DNA of 64,000 nucleotides from contig CAMLMH010000002.1 in NCBI GenBank assembly GCA_946481315.1, forward strand, positions 310,001 to 374,000, read 5' to 3'. The position numbers and the translations under genes are program-made. Below the pieces are notes generated by a model. The model was not told the origin of the DNA. It did not search any database and saw only the letters and a program-made list of their open reading frames with translations. Of the stretch, positions 36,397-49,910 are shown piece after piece; position 1 is the first letter of the stretch; every line of letters begins with the position of its first letter. The stretch comes from an uncultured Bacteriovorax sp. (GTDB lineage Bacteria; Bdellovibrionota; Bacteriovoracia; Bacteriovoracales; Bacteriovoracaceae).

Positions 36397-37515
36397 ATGT
36401 TTGATACTTTAGAGATTCCTCATAATTTAATACCTGCTGATCCTCGATTTGGATCAGGACCATCTCTTGTCCCTGTAGCTTTTCTTGAGTCGCTGGCCAG
36501 AACTGGTACAGAATTCATGGGAACCAGTCATCGCAAACCGGGTGTCCGTCAGGTGGTAAAAGAAATTCAGGAGGGATTGATGAAATATTTCAATCTGCCA
36601 AATGATTACCTGGTTGTCATGGGTAATGGTGGGGCCACACTTCTTTTTGATATGATTGCTCTGGGAATTGTGGAAAAGAAAATCTCCCATTTCACTTGCG
36701 GAGAGTTCTCTGAAAAATGGTATAAATCTTCCAAACTGGTTCCCTGGATATCTGCTGAACAGGTGGCCGTTCCATTTGGAAAAGGAATAAACGGCAAGGC
36801 CATGCCGGGATCCGACGTCATCGCCGTCACGTTAAATGAGACTTCAACCGGTGTCCAGCTTTCGACCTTACCGGAAGTAGATGCCAATACCATTCTCGCC
36901 GTAGATGCTACTTCTGGTGGCGGACAATGCCCGTGTGATCTTTCTAAGACCGACATTTTCTTTTTTGCTCCTCAGAAAGTTTTTGCCAGTGACGGTGGAC
37001 TCTGGATTGCTATCATGTCACCAAAGGCCCGTGCCCGTGCTCAGAAAATCGCGGCCGACAAGACACGATATATTCCGGACATAATGAGCTGGACTCATGC
37101 CATCACTAACTCTGAGGCCAATCAGACTTATAATACACCGGCACTGGCGACTCTTTACTTCATGAATGAGCAGGTAAAGCTCATGAACAAAATGGGCTAC
37201 GCTGAAGTCCAGAAACTAGCGAAGAAAAAAGCTGACTTGCTTTATGGTTGGGCCGAAAGCAAACCATATCTTTCATGCTTCATCGAGGAAAAAGAATTCC
37301 GTTCTATTGCCGTAGCGACAATTGATGTAGACTCCCGCGTGAACTGTGATGATGTTATAAAATTTCTGGAAAAGAAAAAGTATGTCTATGGAATTGATGG
37401 GTACCGTAAACTAGGACGCAATCAGTTCCGGATCTCCATGTTTCATAACATCAGTTATGATGATTTAGAAAAACTGACAAAGCTCCTATCTCTTATGATT
37501 GAATCCAAGCTCTAG
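36397..37515 (+). CDS. serC: Phosphoserine aminotransferase (actinobacterial-type SerC)
   Basis: 372 residues; PLP-dependent transamination of 3-phosphohydroxypyruvate in serine synthesis. Near the N-terminus PADPRFGSGPSLVP, then GTSHRKPGVR (~44-53), GNGGATLLFD, the aspartate strand ILAVDATSGGG, and the PLP-lysine segment FFAPQKVFASDGGLW (~188-202). These are the features of the ~370-residue mycobacterial type, distinct from E. coli SerC. Single gene ended by a strong terminator. Confidence 0.92.
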   Translation: MFDTLEIPHNLIPADPRFGSGPSLVPVAFLESLARTGTEFMGTSHRKPGVRQVVKEIQEGLMKYFNLPNDYLVVMGNGGATLLFDMIALGIVEKKISHFTCGEFSEKWYKSSKLVPWISAEQVAVPFGKGINGKAMPGSDVIAVTLNETSTGVQLSTLPEVDANTILAVDATSGGGQCPCDLSKTDIFFFAPQKVFASDGGLWIAIMSPKARARAQKIAADKTRYIPDIMSWTHAITNSEANQTYNTPALATLYFMNEQVKLMNKMGYAEVQKLAKKKADLLYGWAESKPYLSCFIEEKEFRSIAVATIDVDSRVNCDDVIKFLEKKKYVYGIDGYRKLGRNQFRISMFHNISYDDLEKLTKLLSLMIESKL

Positions 37516-37549
37516 AAGAATAAAAAAATATTCCGTTTTGCATCCATGT

Positions 37550-37592
37550 AACTGCGTAAAACTAAAGGCCAGATTTTACGCAGTTTTTTTTT
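37550..37592 (+). terminator. Intrinsic terminator of serC
   Basis: 12-bp stem AACTGCGTAAAA/TTTTACGCAGTT (37550-37561 and 37574-37585) with a 12-base loop, then a T-run to 37592. Confidence 0.92.
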
Positions 37593-37647
37593 CTTTCTTG
37601 AGTTAGTGAATTCTTCCTCACAACTGATCTTATTGTTCAGCGATTCT

Positions 37648-37675
37648 TAAAGTTTTTCTCTCTGTCCGTCGAAGA
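37648..37675 (+). promoter_or_regulatory. Possible sigma-28 (FliA)-type promoter of the second chemoreceptor
   Basis: TAAAGTTT (37648-37655) is an exact match to the -35 consensus; GTCGAAGA (37668-37675) matches GCCGATAA at five of eight bases, with the spacer one base longer than ideal. It lies 45 bases before a chemoreceptor start, a typical FliA target. Confidence 0.35.
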
Positions 37676-37719
37676 ATAATTTCGTAAACAGTTTTTTTTT
37701 CGACAAGAGAGTGCGTGGA

Positions 37720-39294
37720 ATGAACAAAAGAAGAATGACAGTTGGGACTAAACTTCGACTGCTGATGGTTTTTTTAGTGGTCACATTAATCACATCCTGT
37801 TTTTTATCTTTCTACACGTCTTCTCAGTTTAGTGATCAGATTGATGAACTGGGTGAAATTCAAATTCCAGGCACAAGCCATATGGCCATGGCGGATATGA
37901 TGCACGATGGGATCCGCGCCAATGTTTACGCTGCAATTTTAAATGCCAGGTCAACGGATGAAGCGGCTAAAAAAACAGTAAAAGATGAAGCCAAAGAGTT
38001 CGAAAGCAACATTCGCCATCATGTTACCGAATTACAAAAACTCAATTTACATAAAGAGACAAAAGACGCAATCGCACCGGCCCTCCCGCGTATAGATGAT
38101 TATGTTAAGATTGCTGATGAGATTGTTACTCTCGCTCTTACCGGCAATGAGGACGCAGCCCGCGCCAGACTGCCTGCTTTTAATGAAAAATTTGAGGCAC
38201 TGGAAAAAGAACTAGGAACACTGGGTGAGTTAATTGAACAAGACGCCGCCGAGGCTACTGCTCATGGTCCGGTTATTGAAAAGAAAGCAAAAATAATTAA
38301 TTTCATTTCGTTGGGATTCGGTCTTGTCCTGATTGTCTTTTTTGCCATTGTTATTCGTGAGCAACAGCAAGAACTCTCTGTCATCATCGACCAGCTGAGC
38401 GATGAATCTAATAGAATTAAATCGATTGCGACTCATATAAATAACGGAGCTCAGAATCTTTCATCAGCAACACAACAGCAGGCGAGTGCATTCCAGCAGT
38501 CTGCAGCTGCTCTGGAAGAAATCTCTAGTACCATTAAAGCGACCGAATCCAACTCCCGCCGCCTGGATGAGAGCTCTAAATCCAGTTACTCTTCTGCTTC
38601 AAATGGTAAGATGACCATCGAGCAGATGCTGCAGGCAATGGATATTATCAAATCCAGCAATGCCCAGATGGCCACTCAAATTGATGAAAGCAACAAACGC
38701 ATCAGTGACATCGTAAAAGTTATTTCGGAAATTGAAAGTAAAACGAAAGTCATTAACGATATCGTGTTCCAGACCAAGTTGCTGTCATTCAACGCCAGTG
38801 TCGAAGCTGCCCGCGCCGGTGAACAGGGGAAAGGATTTGCCGTCGTAGCAGAAGAAGTCGGAAATCTCGCCACTATGTCTGGAAATGCGGCCAAAGAAAT
38901 ATCAGACATGCTGACCAATTCCATGCAGACCGTAGAGGCGATTGTTAATGAGAGCAAGACTCGTGTTGAAAGACTCAATCAGGAAAGCCGCTCAAAAGTT
39001 GAGCACGGCTTTCAAATCGCCAATAAATGTGGAAGCGCCCTGGAAGAAATCGTCCTGGAAACTTCCCGAGTCAGCGAACTCATTAACGAAATCACCACCG
39101 CCGTAAAAGAACAGGCCACCGGTATTTCTGAAGTCTCAAATGCCATGGGTCTTTTAGACCAGGCGAGTGCTCAGAACTCTGTCACCAGCAAGGAAAACCT
39201 GCAGTCCGCACTTGAATTGCAAGAAGAGGTTCATCGCCTGGAGTCTGCTGTCGAATCACTGTCGGCCATGACGATGACAAAAAAGGCGGCATAA
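37720..39294 (+). CDS. Methyl-accepting chemotaxis protein, no HAMP
   Basis: 524 residues from the ATG at 37720, preferred over the GTG at 37711 because AAGAGAG sits 8 bases before it. Membrane helix 1 (~12-32, [16 protein letters not shown]), a helical periplasmic sensor with [14 protein letters not shown], helix 2 (~192-212, [18 protein letters not shown]), then the signalling coiled coil with tip [20 protein letters not shown] near residue 348. As in the chemoreceptor at 23060, there is no room for HAMP. No C-terminal tether. Ligand unknown. Confidence 0.95.
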   Translation: MNKRRMTVGTKLRLLMVFLVVTLITSCFLSFYTSSQFSDQIDELGEIQIPGTSHMAMADMMHDGIRANVYAAILNARSTDEAAKKTVKDEAKEFESNIRHHVTELQKLNLHKETKDAIAPALPRIDDYVKIADEIVTLALTGNEDAARARLPAFNEKFEALEKELGTLGELIEQDAAEATAHGPVIEKKAKIINFISLGFGLVLIVFFAIVIREQQQELSVIIDQLSDESNRIKSIATHINNGAQNLSSATQQQASAFQQSAAALEEISSTIKATESNSRRLDESSKSSYSSASNGKMTIEQMLQAMDIIKSSNAQMATQIDESNKRISDIVKVISEIESKTKVINDIVFQTKLLSFNASVEAARAGEQGKGFAVVAEEVGNLATMSGNAAKEISDMLTNSMQTVEAIVNESKTRVERLNQESRSKVEHGFQIANKCGSALEEIVLETSRVSELINEITTAVKEQATGISEVSNAMGLLDQASAQNSVTSKENLQSALELQEEVHRLESAVESLSAMTMTKKAA

Positions 39295-39305
39295 CTCCCG
39301 ATCCC

Positions 39306-39334
39306 TTGACAAGAATTCGATCTCCTTTTGTAAT
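39306..39334 (+). promoter_or_regulatory. Sigma-70-type promoter of the gene at 39357
   Basis: TTGACA (39306-39311, exact consensus), 17 bases, TGTAAT (39329-39334, one mismatch). The predicted start is near 39341, giving a leader of ~16 bases that holds the ribosome binding site AAGGAG. Confidence 0.7.
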
Positions 39335-39353
39335 TAAAGAAACGAAAGGAGAT
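39320..39353 (+). repeat. 9-bp inverted repeat covering the ribosome binding site
   Basis: ATCTCCTTT (39320-39328) pairs with AAAGGAGAT (39345-39353), which includes the AAGGAG of the gene at 39357. The left arm lies in the promoter spacer, so only read-through RNA from upstream would contain both arms. Confidence 0.5.
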
Positions 39354-39356
39354 TCT

Positions 39357-39815
39357 ATGCTCGCCAAAAAACTTTTAATTGTGGCCTTAACTCTATGCTC
39401 AGCAAATCTCTTTGCTGGAACTACCGAACGCTATTGCCGACATATTAATGCCTACAAAAATGACGGGTGGACGATTCATACTCCATCGAACTTTGATCTT
39501 CTTGAAAAGAAAATCTCTACTCTTGTTGAAGAGGGGAAGGCCGCAGGTCATATCGTTGATGATATTTCTGGTCCCATTCTGACAGCTGATACTCCGGACG
39601 GAACTGAAATTCTTCTGGCCGCCGTTATGTTTGATGACTTGCGCACTGACCGCGATGAAATGTTTGGCGACTATGCTATCATTTACACAGACGATGGAAG
39701 TGATGTGGCGGAAGTGCGCTGGTATGACGGCAAAGTCCGCAACGTGGTTTACAATCCGGAAGTTCTCACCTGTATCAGTGAAGAACCACCGTTTGTATCT
39801 AATTCTGTTCTTTAA
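39357..39815 (+). CDS. Conserved-looking secreted protein, unknown function
   Basis: 152 residues from the ATG at 39357 (AAGGAG 5 bases upstream). The frame is open further upstream to 39306, but that would put the signal sequence inside. Signal peptide residues 1-19 (KKLLIVALTLCSANLFAG). The mature protein is acidic with two Cys (CRHINAY, LTCISEE) and a segment FGDYAIIYTDDGSDVAEVRWYDGK (partly beta). Not recognised; probably periplasmic. Confidence 0.7.
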   Translation: MLAKKLLIVALTLCSANLFAGTTERYCRHINAYKNDGWTIHTPSNFDLLEKKISTLVEEGKAAGHIVDDISGPILTADTPDGTEILLAAVMFDDLRTDRDEMFGDYAIIYTDDGSDVAEVRWYDGKVRNVVYNPEVLTCISEEPPFVSNSVL

Positions 39816-39824
39816 TTATTTAAA

Positions 39825-44455
<4,631 letters not shown>

Positions 44456-44573
44456 AATCCTATTATGGACGAGAGATCTACTCGTGTAAAAAACTTTTTC
44501 CCGTCTTTACAAAAATTAAGGCCGCATTAGCATGGATAGAGTTACTCACTTTAATAAAGCGAAGGATGAATTA

Positions 44574-45833
44574 ATGAAAAACTGGAAGACTCTCTCCCTC
44601 GGTGCTCTTTTGATTTTAGGTGAAGCTCAGGCTTATGACGTTGTTAATCGATTCAAAATCATCGATGACAAACTGAAAACCGAGCAGATGCTTCGTCCTT
44701 ATGGTCACGATTTTCTTTTAGATATCGGAGCCGGAATGAACAAAAATCTTATGGACGTCATCGATGATGTTGATGCTGCCACAAAGTATCAGGGGACTAA
44801 TGCTCAGAAAATTACAGAAGCTCAAAGAGTCATTGCCAAATATGATAAAACTGAACAAACAGTAAAAATTAACGTGGCCCTGGGGTCCCCGCTTCCTTCC
44901 TTTACTGCTTTTGATGTTGGGTTTAAACCTAATCTTCGTGCCTATGTGGACGTTGGTGCAAATATCGGTATTCGTTCTGAAAGAATGACTATTGCCGATG
45001 TTCTTGATTATTTCCCGGAAGAAATTCCTGCAGATTTGCGGGCATTTATTCTTTCATTAGGAACGGGAGATGACGTTATTGCAGAATGTACAGGCGCTGC
45101 GGGTGCTGGACTTTCTGCTTCAACCAGGGCCTACTGTTCAACTCAGCCAACAGGTCGATACATTATTCCGGACTTGACTCAAAATGTCCCTCAGGTTGAG
45201 GTTTTTGGTAAAGCTGATGCCAAAGCAGGATTTTTCAATGACTACTCATATGGTGAGCACTGGTTTGGTCAATTTAACTTGTATGGTATGGGACGCGCGG
45301 ATTTGTTTCAAATTGTGACTGCTAACCAGATTGCTTCAGGTCAAAGTATCGAAGCTCCTGACAAGATGAACACTGAAATTACATTACAAACTGATTACCG
45401 CCTAGGTTATAAGAATTCTAACTACTCTGCATTTTTAGGCGTGGAAGAAATCAAATTAGCCACACTGTCCGATCGTGATGAAGGGTCTAAAGCACAGACA
45501 TATGGCTATAAAGCTTTAATGCGTGCTCACGCTGATGCTACTTATCGCTGGAATGCTTTATCAATTCAGCCTTTCGTAGGTGTGCATAAGCGTTCAGGTT
45601 ACAGTATGGGAGATGGCGTATACGGGGGAACGGCCCTGGGAGCTTTCGTATGGGGTGACCGGCTTGGATTACAGCTTCGTGCTATGGCCGATAAACAATA
45701 TCTGACGATCTCTCCGCGACTTAAGCTATGGTTAATGCAGCTGGAATACTCGCTGAAGAACCCGATGAAGAGTACGGATGGAGACGTGAAACTTTCGGCC
45801 ATCCACAGTCTGGATTTCCGTCTGTTCTTTTAA
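44574..45833 (+). CDS. Predicted outer membrane protein, unknown function
   Basis: 419 residues from the ATG at 44574, preferred over 44532 because AAGGA lies 7 bases ahead and the resulting signal peptide is good (MKNWKTLSLGALLILGEAQA). The mature protein has beta-barrel character with strands such as ITLQTDYRLGYKN and AFVWGDRLGLQLRAM, and ends in Phe (LDFRLFF), the usual C-terminal residue of outer membrane barrels. Contains a two-Cys loop near residues 175-195 (ECTGAAGAG, AYCSTQP). Not recognised. Ended by a strong terminator. Confidence 0.72.
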   Translation: MKNWKTLSLGALLILGEAQAYDVVNRFKIIDDKLKTEQMLRPYGHDFLLDIGAGMNKNLMDVIDDVDAATKYQGTNAQKITEAQRVIAKYDKTEQTVKINVALGSPLPSFTAFDVGFKPNLRAYVDVGANIGIRSERMTIADVLDYFPEEIPADLRAFILSLGTGDDVIAECTGAAGAGLSASTRAYCSTQPTGRYIIPDLTQNVPQVEVFGKADAKAGFFNDYSYGEHWFGQFNLYGMGRADLFQIVTANQIASGQSIEAPDKMNTEITLQTDYRLGYKNSNYSAFLGVEEIKLATLSDRDEGSKAQTYGYKALMRAHADATYRWNALSIQPFVGVHKRSGYSMGDGVYGGTALGAFVWGDRLGLQLRAMADKQYLTISPRLKLWLMQLEYSLKNPMKSTDGDVKLSAIHSLDFRLFF

Positions 45834-45854
45834 GTTAAAGACTTCATAAAATTT

Positions 45855-45897
45855 CGGTGGTAGAATAACGTTAAGTTTTTTACCACCGTTTTTTTTT
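45855..45897 (+). terminator. Intrinsic terminator of the outer membrane protein gene
   Basis: CGGTGGTA/TACCACCG 8-bp stem (45855-45862, 45881-45888) with an 18-base loop and nine T residues. Confidence 0.88.
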
Positions 45898-45910
45898 ATG
45901 AGATCATACC

Positions 45911-47308
45911 ATGAGCTTCGATAAGATTTTCTCCCACCCTGGCATTCACAGTTTTTTAAAAGAACATAAAGTCACCGACCCAACTGCTATTCAGCAAAAA
46001 GTTATTCCGGATTTTATTCAGGGAAAATCGGTCAATGTCATCGCCAAAACAGGTTCAGGGAAAACTTTCTGTTTCGCCCTTCCGGTATCGGAGCTTTTAA
46101 AAAGTGCCGAAGAAGGATCAAGAAGAGCTGGGGACCCGAAATCAACGATGGGAAAACCGAAAGCCGTTATTCTTGCACCAACGCGCGAGCTAGCCCTGCA
46201 GTTACAGAAAATATTTAAATCTATTTCTCACCATGTGAAATTACGTGTACGTATGCTGGCCGGTGGTGATGCTGCAAAAAATAATCATCTTCTGGCCCGC
46301 GATCAGATTGATGTCCTGATTGCCAGCCCTGGACGATTAAGTAATGCGCTTAAACGCAAAGAACTAAATCTAAAAGAAACAAAATATCTGATCATGGATG
46401 AAGCTGATCAGTTGCTGGAAATGGGATTCAGAAAAGATCTGGAAAACATCTATACGTCCTGTGATCCTTCATTGGTTCATATCGGCCTTTTCAGTGCGAC
46501 TCATTCAACTTCGCTGGATGAATTTTGCAAAACAATTTTTGCAGATGTTGATTTTGAATCGTACAACTCCGAAGACAAAAACAAGCTTACTCAAACGGTA
46601 CGAACGTTTAATATTTACGTAAAGGACAATGAAAAACAAAAAATGACGGAAGCTTTTGTGAAAAACGAAGCCAAAGGACGCGGAATCATTTTTGTAAACA
46701 AACACGATACAGTGGGTAAACTGCATGCAGAGCTGGCGGCAAAATTCCCAAAAATAAAATTTCACGCACTCCATGGTGAAATGGAAGCAAAATCGCGCAA
46801 AAAAGCCTACGATCAGTTTCTTAAGGAAAGTGGTATTTTAATTTCCACCGATATCACCGCCCGCGGAATGGATATTGATGACCTCATGTGGGTTATGAAT
46901 TTTGATCTGCCATTTGAAGCTGTCTATTACATCCACCGTTGCGGGCGTGTAGGAAGAAAACAAAAAGAAGGTTTCGTTTATAATCTTGTAACTCCGAAGG
47001 ACATCAACATCATCGTTCGGATCAACGAGGCCATTCGTAATCAAACCGCATTGAAACTTACTTCATTTGATGAAAAGAAATTCAAGGCCATTAAAGCGAA
47101 AGAAACAAAACCGGTTGAATCAAAACTGGATAAAAAGAAAAAGCAGCTGGAAGATCTGAAGAAAAAAGTCCTCACCAGAAGAAAACCTGAAGAGCGCAGG
47201 GGAGTAAAAGTTGTGAAAGGCACTTCTACTCCTCGTTATAAGCGGGCTGCCGGGACGGGACCTAAAAAGAAAACGGCCACTCGCGGTGCTAACCGGGGAA
47301 GAAAGTAA
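45911..47308 (+). CDS. DEAD-box ATP-dependent RNA helicase
   Basis: 465 residues. Q motif (PTAIQQKVIP), motif I AKTGSGKT (~43-50), Ia PTRELALQ, II MDEAD (~162), III SAT, IV IIFVNKH, V STDITARGMDID and VI HRCGRVGRK (usual form HRIGRTGR; Cys and Val are unusual here). The C-terminal ~80 residues form a Lys/Arg-rich RNA-binding tail. An mRNA or ribosome-assembly helicase is likely. Followed after three bases by a lipoprotein gene. Confidence 0.93.
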   Translation: MSFDKIFSHPGIHSFLKEHKVTDPTAIQQKVIPDFIQGKSVNVIAKTGSGKTFCFALPVSELLKSAEEGSRRAGDPKSTMGKPKAVILAPTRELALQLQKIFKSISHHVKLRVRMLAGGDAAKNNHLLARDQIDVLIASPGRLSNALKRKELNLKETKYLIMDEADQLLEMGFRKDLENIYTSCDPSLVHIGLFSATHSTSLDEFCKTIFADVDFESYNSEDKNKLTQTVRTFNIYVKDNEKQKMTEAFVKNEAKGRGIIFVNKHDTVGKLHAELAAKFPKIKFHALHGEMEAKSRKKAYDQFLKESGILISTDITARGMDIDDLMWVMNFDLPFEAVYYIHRCGRVGRKQKEGFVYNLVTPKDINIIVRINEAIRNQTALKLTSFDEKKFKAIKAKETKPVESKLDKKKKQLEDLKKKVLTRRKPEERRGVKVVKGTSTPRYKRAAGTGPKKKTATRGANRGRK

Positions 47309-47311
47309 ACA

Positions 47312-47755
47312 ATGAAAAAAATCGTTGTGTTTTTCATTTGTTCTTTTGTCTTTTTCAACGGCTGTTCAAAAAAACAGACTGATGAAGGTAAAAAATATAC
47401 CGATGAAGAAATGACGGCACTGATTAATGAATCAGGAGCAACGATTGATAAAAATGTTCCGGCGGTTAATTTTGCAGACTACGTTCCCGGGATCAATAAA
47501 CTCACGGCCAAAGGCCTCTCCTATGAACGTTTAATTTTTTATGCGCTGGAATTTGAATCCGAACAACTGGCGCGGGCTGAAGCCACCAGGCTCAATCAAT
47601 ACTATGTTCGTAACTGGCTCTTTGACCGGGTAGAAGGTGAACCTATTCTTGAAGACCTGGTGATTTTAAAATTTCATGCCATCAATCCGAAGCGATCGGT
47701 GCAGAGAAAACCAGTGCATGTTCCCAAAGGAACTGAAGTACCGGCCGCTCACTGA
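47312..47755 (+). CDS. Small lipoprotein, unknown function
   Basis: 147 residues with lipoprotein signal IVVFFICSFVFFNGC (acylated Cys18). Mature sequence SKKQTDEGKKYTDEEMTALI, then helix/strand mix; no family recognised. Cotranscribed with the DEAD helicase (3-base gap). Its 3' end overlaps the convergent globin gene by 7 bases. Confidence 0.72.
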   Translation: MKKIVVFFICSFVFFNGCSKKQTDEGKKYTDEEMTALINESGATIDKNVPAVNFADYVPGINKLTAKGLSYERLIFYALEFESEQLARAEATRLNQYYVRNWLFDRVEGEPILEDLVILKFHAINPKRSVQRKPVHVPKGTEVPAAH

Positions 47756-48156
47756 AACATCTGCGGGTGGGAATTAAAACGCTCTTCAAAAAAAGCTATT
47801 CTCCTTTTCCATTCCGTCACGATGAGTTTGATTTCTGCCGCATCTTCGGCGGGTGCATTTTTATCAAATTCATTCTGCATTTCATCCAGAGTCTGATGAA
47901 ACAGCAGGATCCAGCGACCGAGCTCACCGCGGTTTAAGCGCAGTTGCAGATGGGTAAAAAGAAGCTGAAATCCTTTTTCTAAAGGAGCTCCGCTCATTTT
48001 ACCCGTCAGCTGCATTTCCCAGAAACTTGTTAGGCGCTCCAGGTGATGGGCCAGCACTTCTGGATCCCGAAATTTTTCAAAATGATAGCCAATCAGCACA
48101 TCACCGATGACTTTTTTGTAAAAGGTATCAACCACGATATGAATTAATTCACGCAT
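47749..48156 (-). CDS. Group III truncated hemoglobin-like protein
   Basis: 135 residues. It begins with IHIVVDTFYKKVIGDVLIGYHF, as in group III truncated globins (VDxFYxKVxxDPLLGPIF). A segment with EHLERLTSFWE (here HHLERLTSFWEMQLTG) follows, and then the proximal-His region FTHLQLRLNRGELGRWILLF, where the His before LQL is the expected heme ligand. Group III globins act in redox or ligand chemistry not well defined. Heme binding is inferred. Confidence 0.78.
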   Translation of the reverse strand: MRELIHIVVDTFYKKVIGDVLIGYHFEKFRDPEVLAHHLERLTSFWEMQLTGKMSGAPLEKGFQLLFTHLQLRLNRGELGRWILLFHQTLDEMQNEFDKNAPAEDAAEIKLIVTEWKRRIAFFEERFNSHPQMFQ

Positions 48157-48258
48157 AAACCCTATCTAAACTATTAGAATCAAAATGGCACACTAAATTA
48201 GTAAACTTTCTTTCGGATTGTCCGATAGGACCAGTACAGTAATGAAAGGATAATAAAA

Positions 48259-48903
48259 ATGCAGGCCAATAAAGCCCGAAATTTAGTCTTCGCCATAGGC
48301 CTTACCCTGAGCTCAGTCTTGGGTCCTGCCGGGGATCTCTGGGCCTCCGAGACACTGGTGACGTCGCTTTCAGAAGGGGCCTGCTGGCTGGAGCAATCAG
48401 ACTCTTTAAAAATTGTGAGTTTTAATGACCATCAGGCCTTGACAGCTCCTCGGGAAGGACTGGAAGAAACAATTCATGAGCTCATGGGTAAAAAAACCAG
48501 AGAAGATATGGACATGATGCTTCATTGTGGAGGTCAGGGAGCTTCGCTGGTTGTGAAAACGGCAGATACCTGCGCTTGGTTTAAACTCTCGGTTGGCAAA
48601 CTGGCGATCCGTTCACTGGGTGGAATCGAACATACTAAGCGTGGCCTTTGTGATGGTTTTAAAAGAGGAGAGCTGATCGTAGGAGTTGAATCTGATGATG
48701 AATTCCAGTTGATTAACAGTCACCCCGCCATTTTAAGTGCATCAAAAGTGACAATGAAAGTTTACAAAGTCTTGTTGAAAAAAGAGTACGCAGGAAGTGA
48801 ACTAGAGCTTATTAAAGAGATCAAGGCCTCCAGTAAGTTTATCCGTTACGTAGAGCTTAATTCTTTTCAGCATCCTGTTGGTGAATACGTCCGCCTAAAA
48901 TAA
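48259..48903 (+). CDS. Secreted protein of unknown function
   Basis: 214 residues. Signal peptide (residues ~1-30, VFAIGLTLSSVLGPAGDLWA). The mature part has four Cys (ACWLEQ, LHCGGQG, DTCAWF, GLCDGF), possibly two disulfides, and a repetitive alpha/beta texture. AAGGA precedes the ATG. Converges on a terminator shared with the DksA-like gene. Not recognised. Confidence 0.65.
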   Translation: MQANKARNLVFAIGLTLSSVLGPAGDLWASETLVTSLSEGACWLEQSDSLKIVSFNDHQALTAPREGLEETIHELMGKKTREDMDMMLHCGGQGASLVVKTADTCAWFKLSVGKLAIRSLGGIEHTKRGLCDGFKRGELIVGVESDDEFQLINSHPAILSASKVTMKVYKVLLKKEYAGSELELIKEIKASSKFIRYVELNSFQHPVGEYVRLK

Positions 48904-48925
48904 AAAAGGCCCGCAATCGCAGGCC
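48902..48925 (-). terminator. Intrinsic terminator of the DksA-like gene
   Basis: On the minus strand GGCCTGC/GCGGGCC, one U-G wobble, loop GATT, followed by six T residues. On the plus strand the wobble becomes a C-A mismatch and the T-run is lacking, so it works for the minus gene. Confidence 0.75.
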
Positions 48926-48951
48926 CCTATTCAGTTTTAATTTTTAATTAA

Positions 48952-49380
48952 TTAACGAGTTGTTTCGTGGAGAGCTCGCCCTAAAGATTTAGAGCGTTTC
49001 TCGAAAACATTGTTGTTTTCAGCTTGTTCAGCTTCTTCTTTGCAAACGATACAAAGTTCAGCTGTCAGACGGGCATTTAAACGTTCAAAACCAATTTCCC
49101 CGTCACATTCTTCGCATAATCCATAGGTGCCACGATTGATAGCATCCAGGGATTTATTTACTTTCTTTAAAAAGAAGTTCTCACGGTTGATGAAACGGAT
49201 ATCGTGAGAAGTTTGTGTATTTACACTGGCTTCATCAAGTGGATCGGAGAGTTCGTTTTTATCTAGTTGATATTTTTCCTGTTCAAGCTTCTTATTGGAT
49301 ATACGTTCTTTCTCTGCAAGCAATTTATCCTTCAAGATAGCGATTTGTTTATCACTGAGGTAAGCATTTTCTCTCTTCAT
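48952..49380 (-). CDS. dksA: DksA/TraR-family RNA polymerase-binding factor
   Basis: 142 residues. Coiled coil with an acidic tip DPLDEAS (DxxDxA, the element that reaches the RNA polymerase secondary channel) and a four-Cys zinc finger CEEC...CIVC (~92-116). Acts with ppGpp on rRNA and biosynthetic promoters in E. coli; here inferred by family. A good ribosome binding site AAGGAG precedes the ATG. Single gene with its own terminator. A (TG)n tract lies at about 49414-49427, 35 bases upstream. Confidence 0.88.
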   Translation of the reverse strand: MKRENAYLSDKQIAILKDKLLAEKERISNKKLEQEKYQLDKNELSDPLDEASVNTQTSHDIRFINRENFFLKKVNKSLDAINRGTYGLCEECDGEIGFERLNARLTAELCIVCKEEAEQAENNNVFEKRSKSLGRALHETTR

Positions 49381-49514
49381 TCTTACTCCTTAAATGTGCA
49401 AGCTCCATAATTCTTATGTGTGTGTGTGGAAATCACATTACAGATACGCAAGTATCCTAGTAAATTATTAAAATCTAACAAAGCTTAACATCGCTGAAAG
49501 ACGATATGAGAAAA

Positions 49515-49901
49515 TTAGCGCGGAGCCTTGGGAAAACTTGCTTCGCAATATGGGCAAAACTGCCAAAATTGCAAATCCAGTTCGCGCTTGCATGATGCAC
49601 AAGTAATGAGACACTCCAGGTCAACAAAGTCTTCACCGCCCATGAATAATTCTTTTCGCATGGCCCGAATTGTCGTTGGATGCGCACGGAATTTCTTGGG
49701 ATCGAGTTTATCCGGCACAAACATCGCCGGAGCAATTCCTTTATCCGGAATTATATTGACCTGATGAGTTTCGTGATAATCCGTCTCAAATAAAGGCATG
49801 TTGGCGGCATTATTATACGTTTGCAGTTTTTTTAATTGCGACTGGGGATCGTGTTTGTTGTTTAAATATTTTCTGATTTCTTCAGCTTTATCTTTTGTCA
49901 T
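49515..49901 (-). CDS. Small zinc-ribbon protein, unknown function
   Basis: 128 residues, with a C-terminal C4 zinc ribbon CASCKRELDLQFWQFCPYCE (residues ~101-120). The N-terminal part is charged and lacks recognised domains. Lies 9 bases downstream of the HEAT-like gene and is probably cotranscribed with it. Could bind RNA or protein; function unknown. Confidence 0.62.
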   Translation of the reverse strand: MTKDKAEEIRKYLNNKHDPQSQLKKLQTYNNAANMPLFETDYHETHQVNIIPDKGIAPAMFVPDKLDPKKFRAHPTTIRAMRKELFMGGEDFVDLECLITCASCKRELDLQFWQFCPYCEASFPKAPR

Positions 49902-49910
49902 AACAAAATC

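Noticed and set aside
37711..37719. GTG as chemoreceptor start
   Set aside because: The RBS spacing favours the ATG at 37720.
48180..48200. TGGCAC resembling a sigma-54 -24 box
   Set aside because: No GC at the required spacing.
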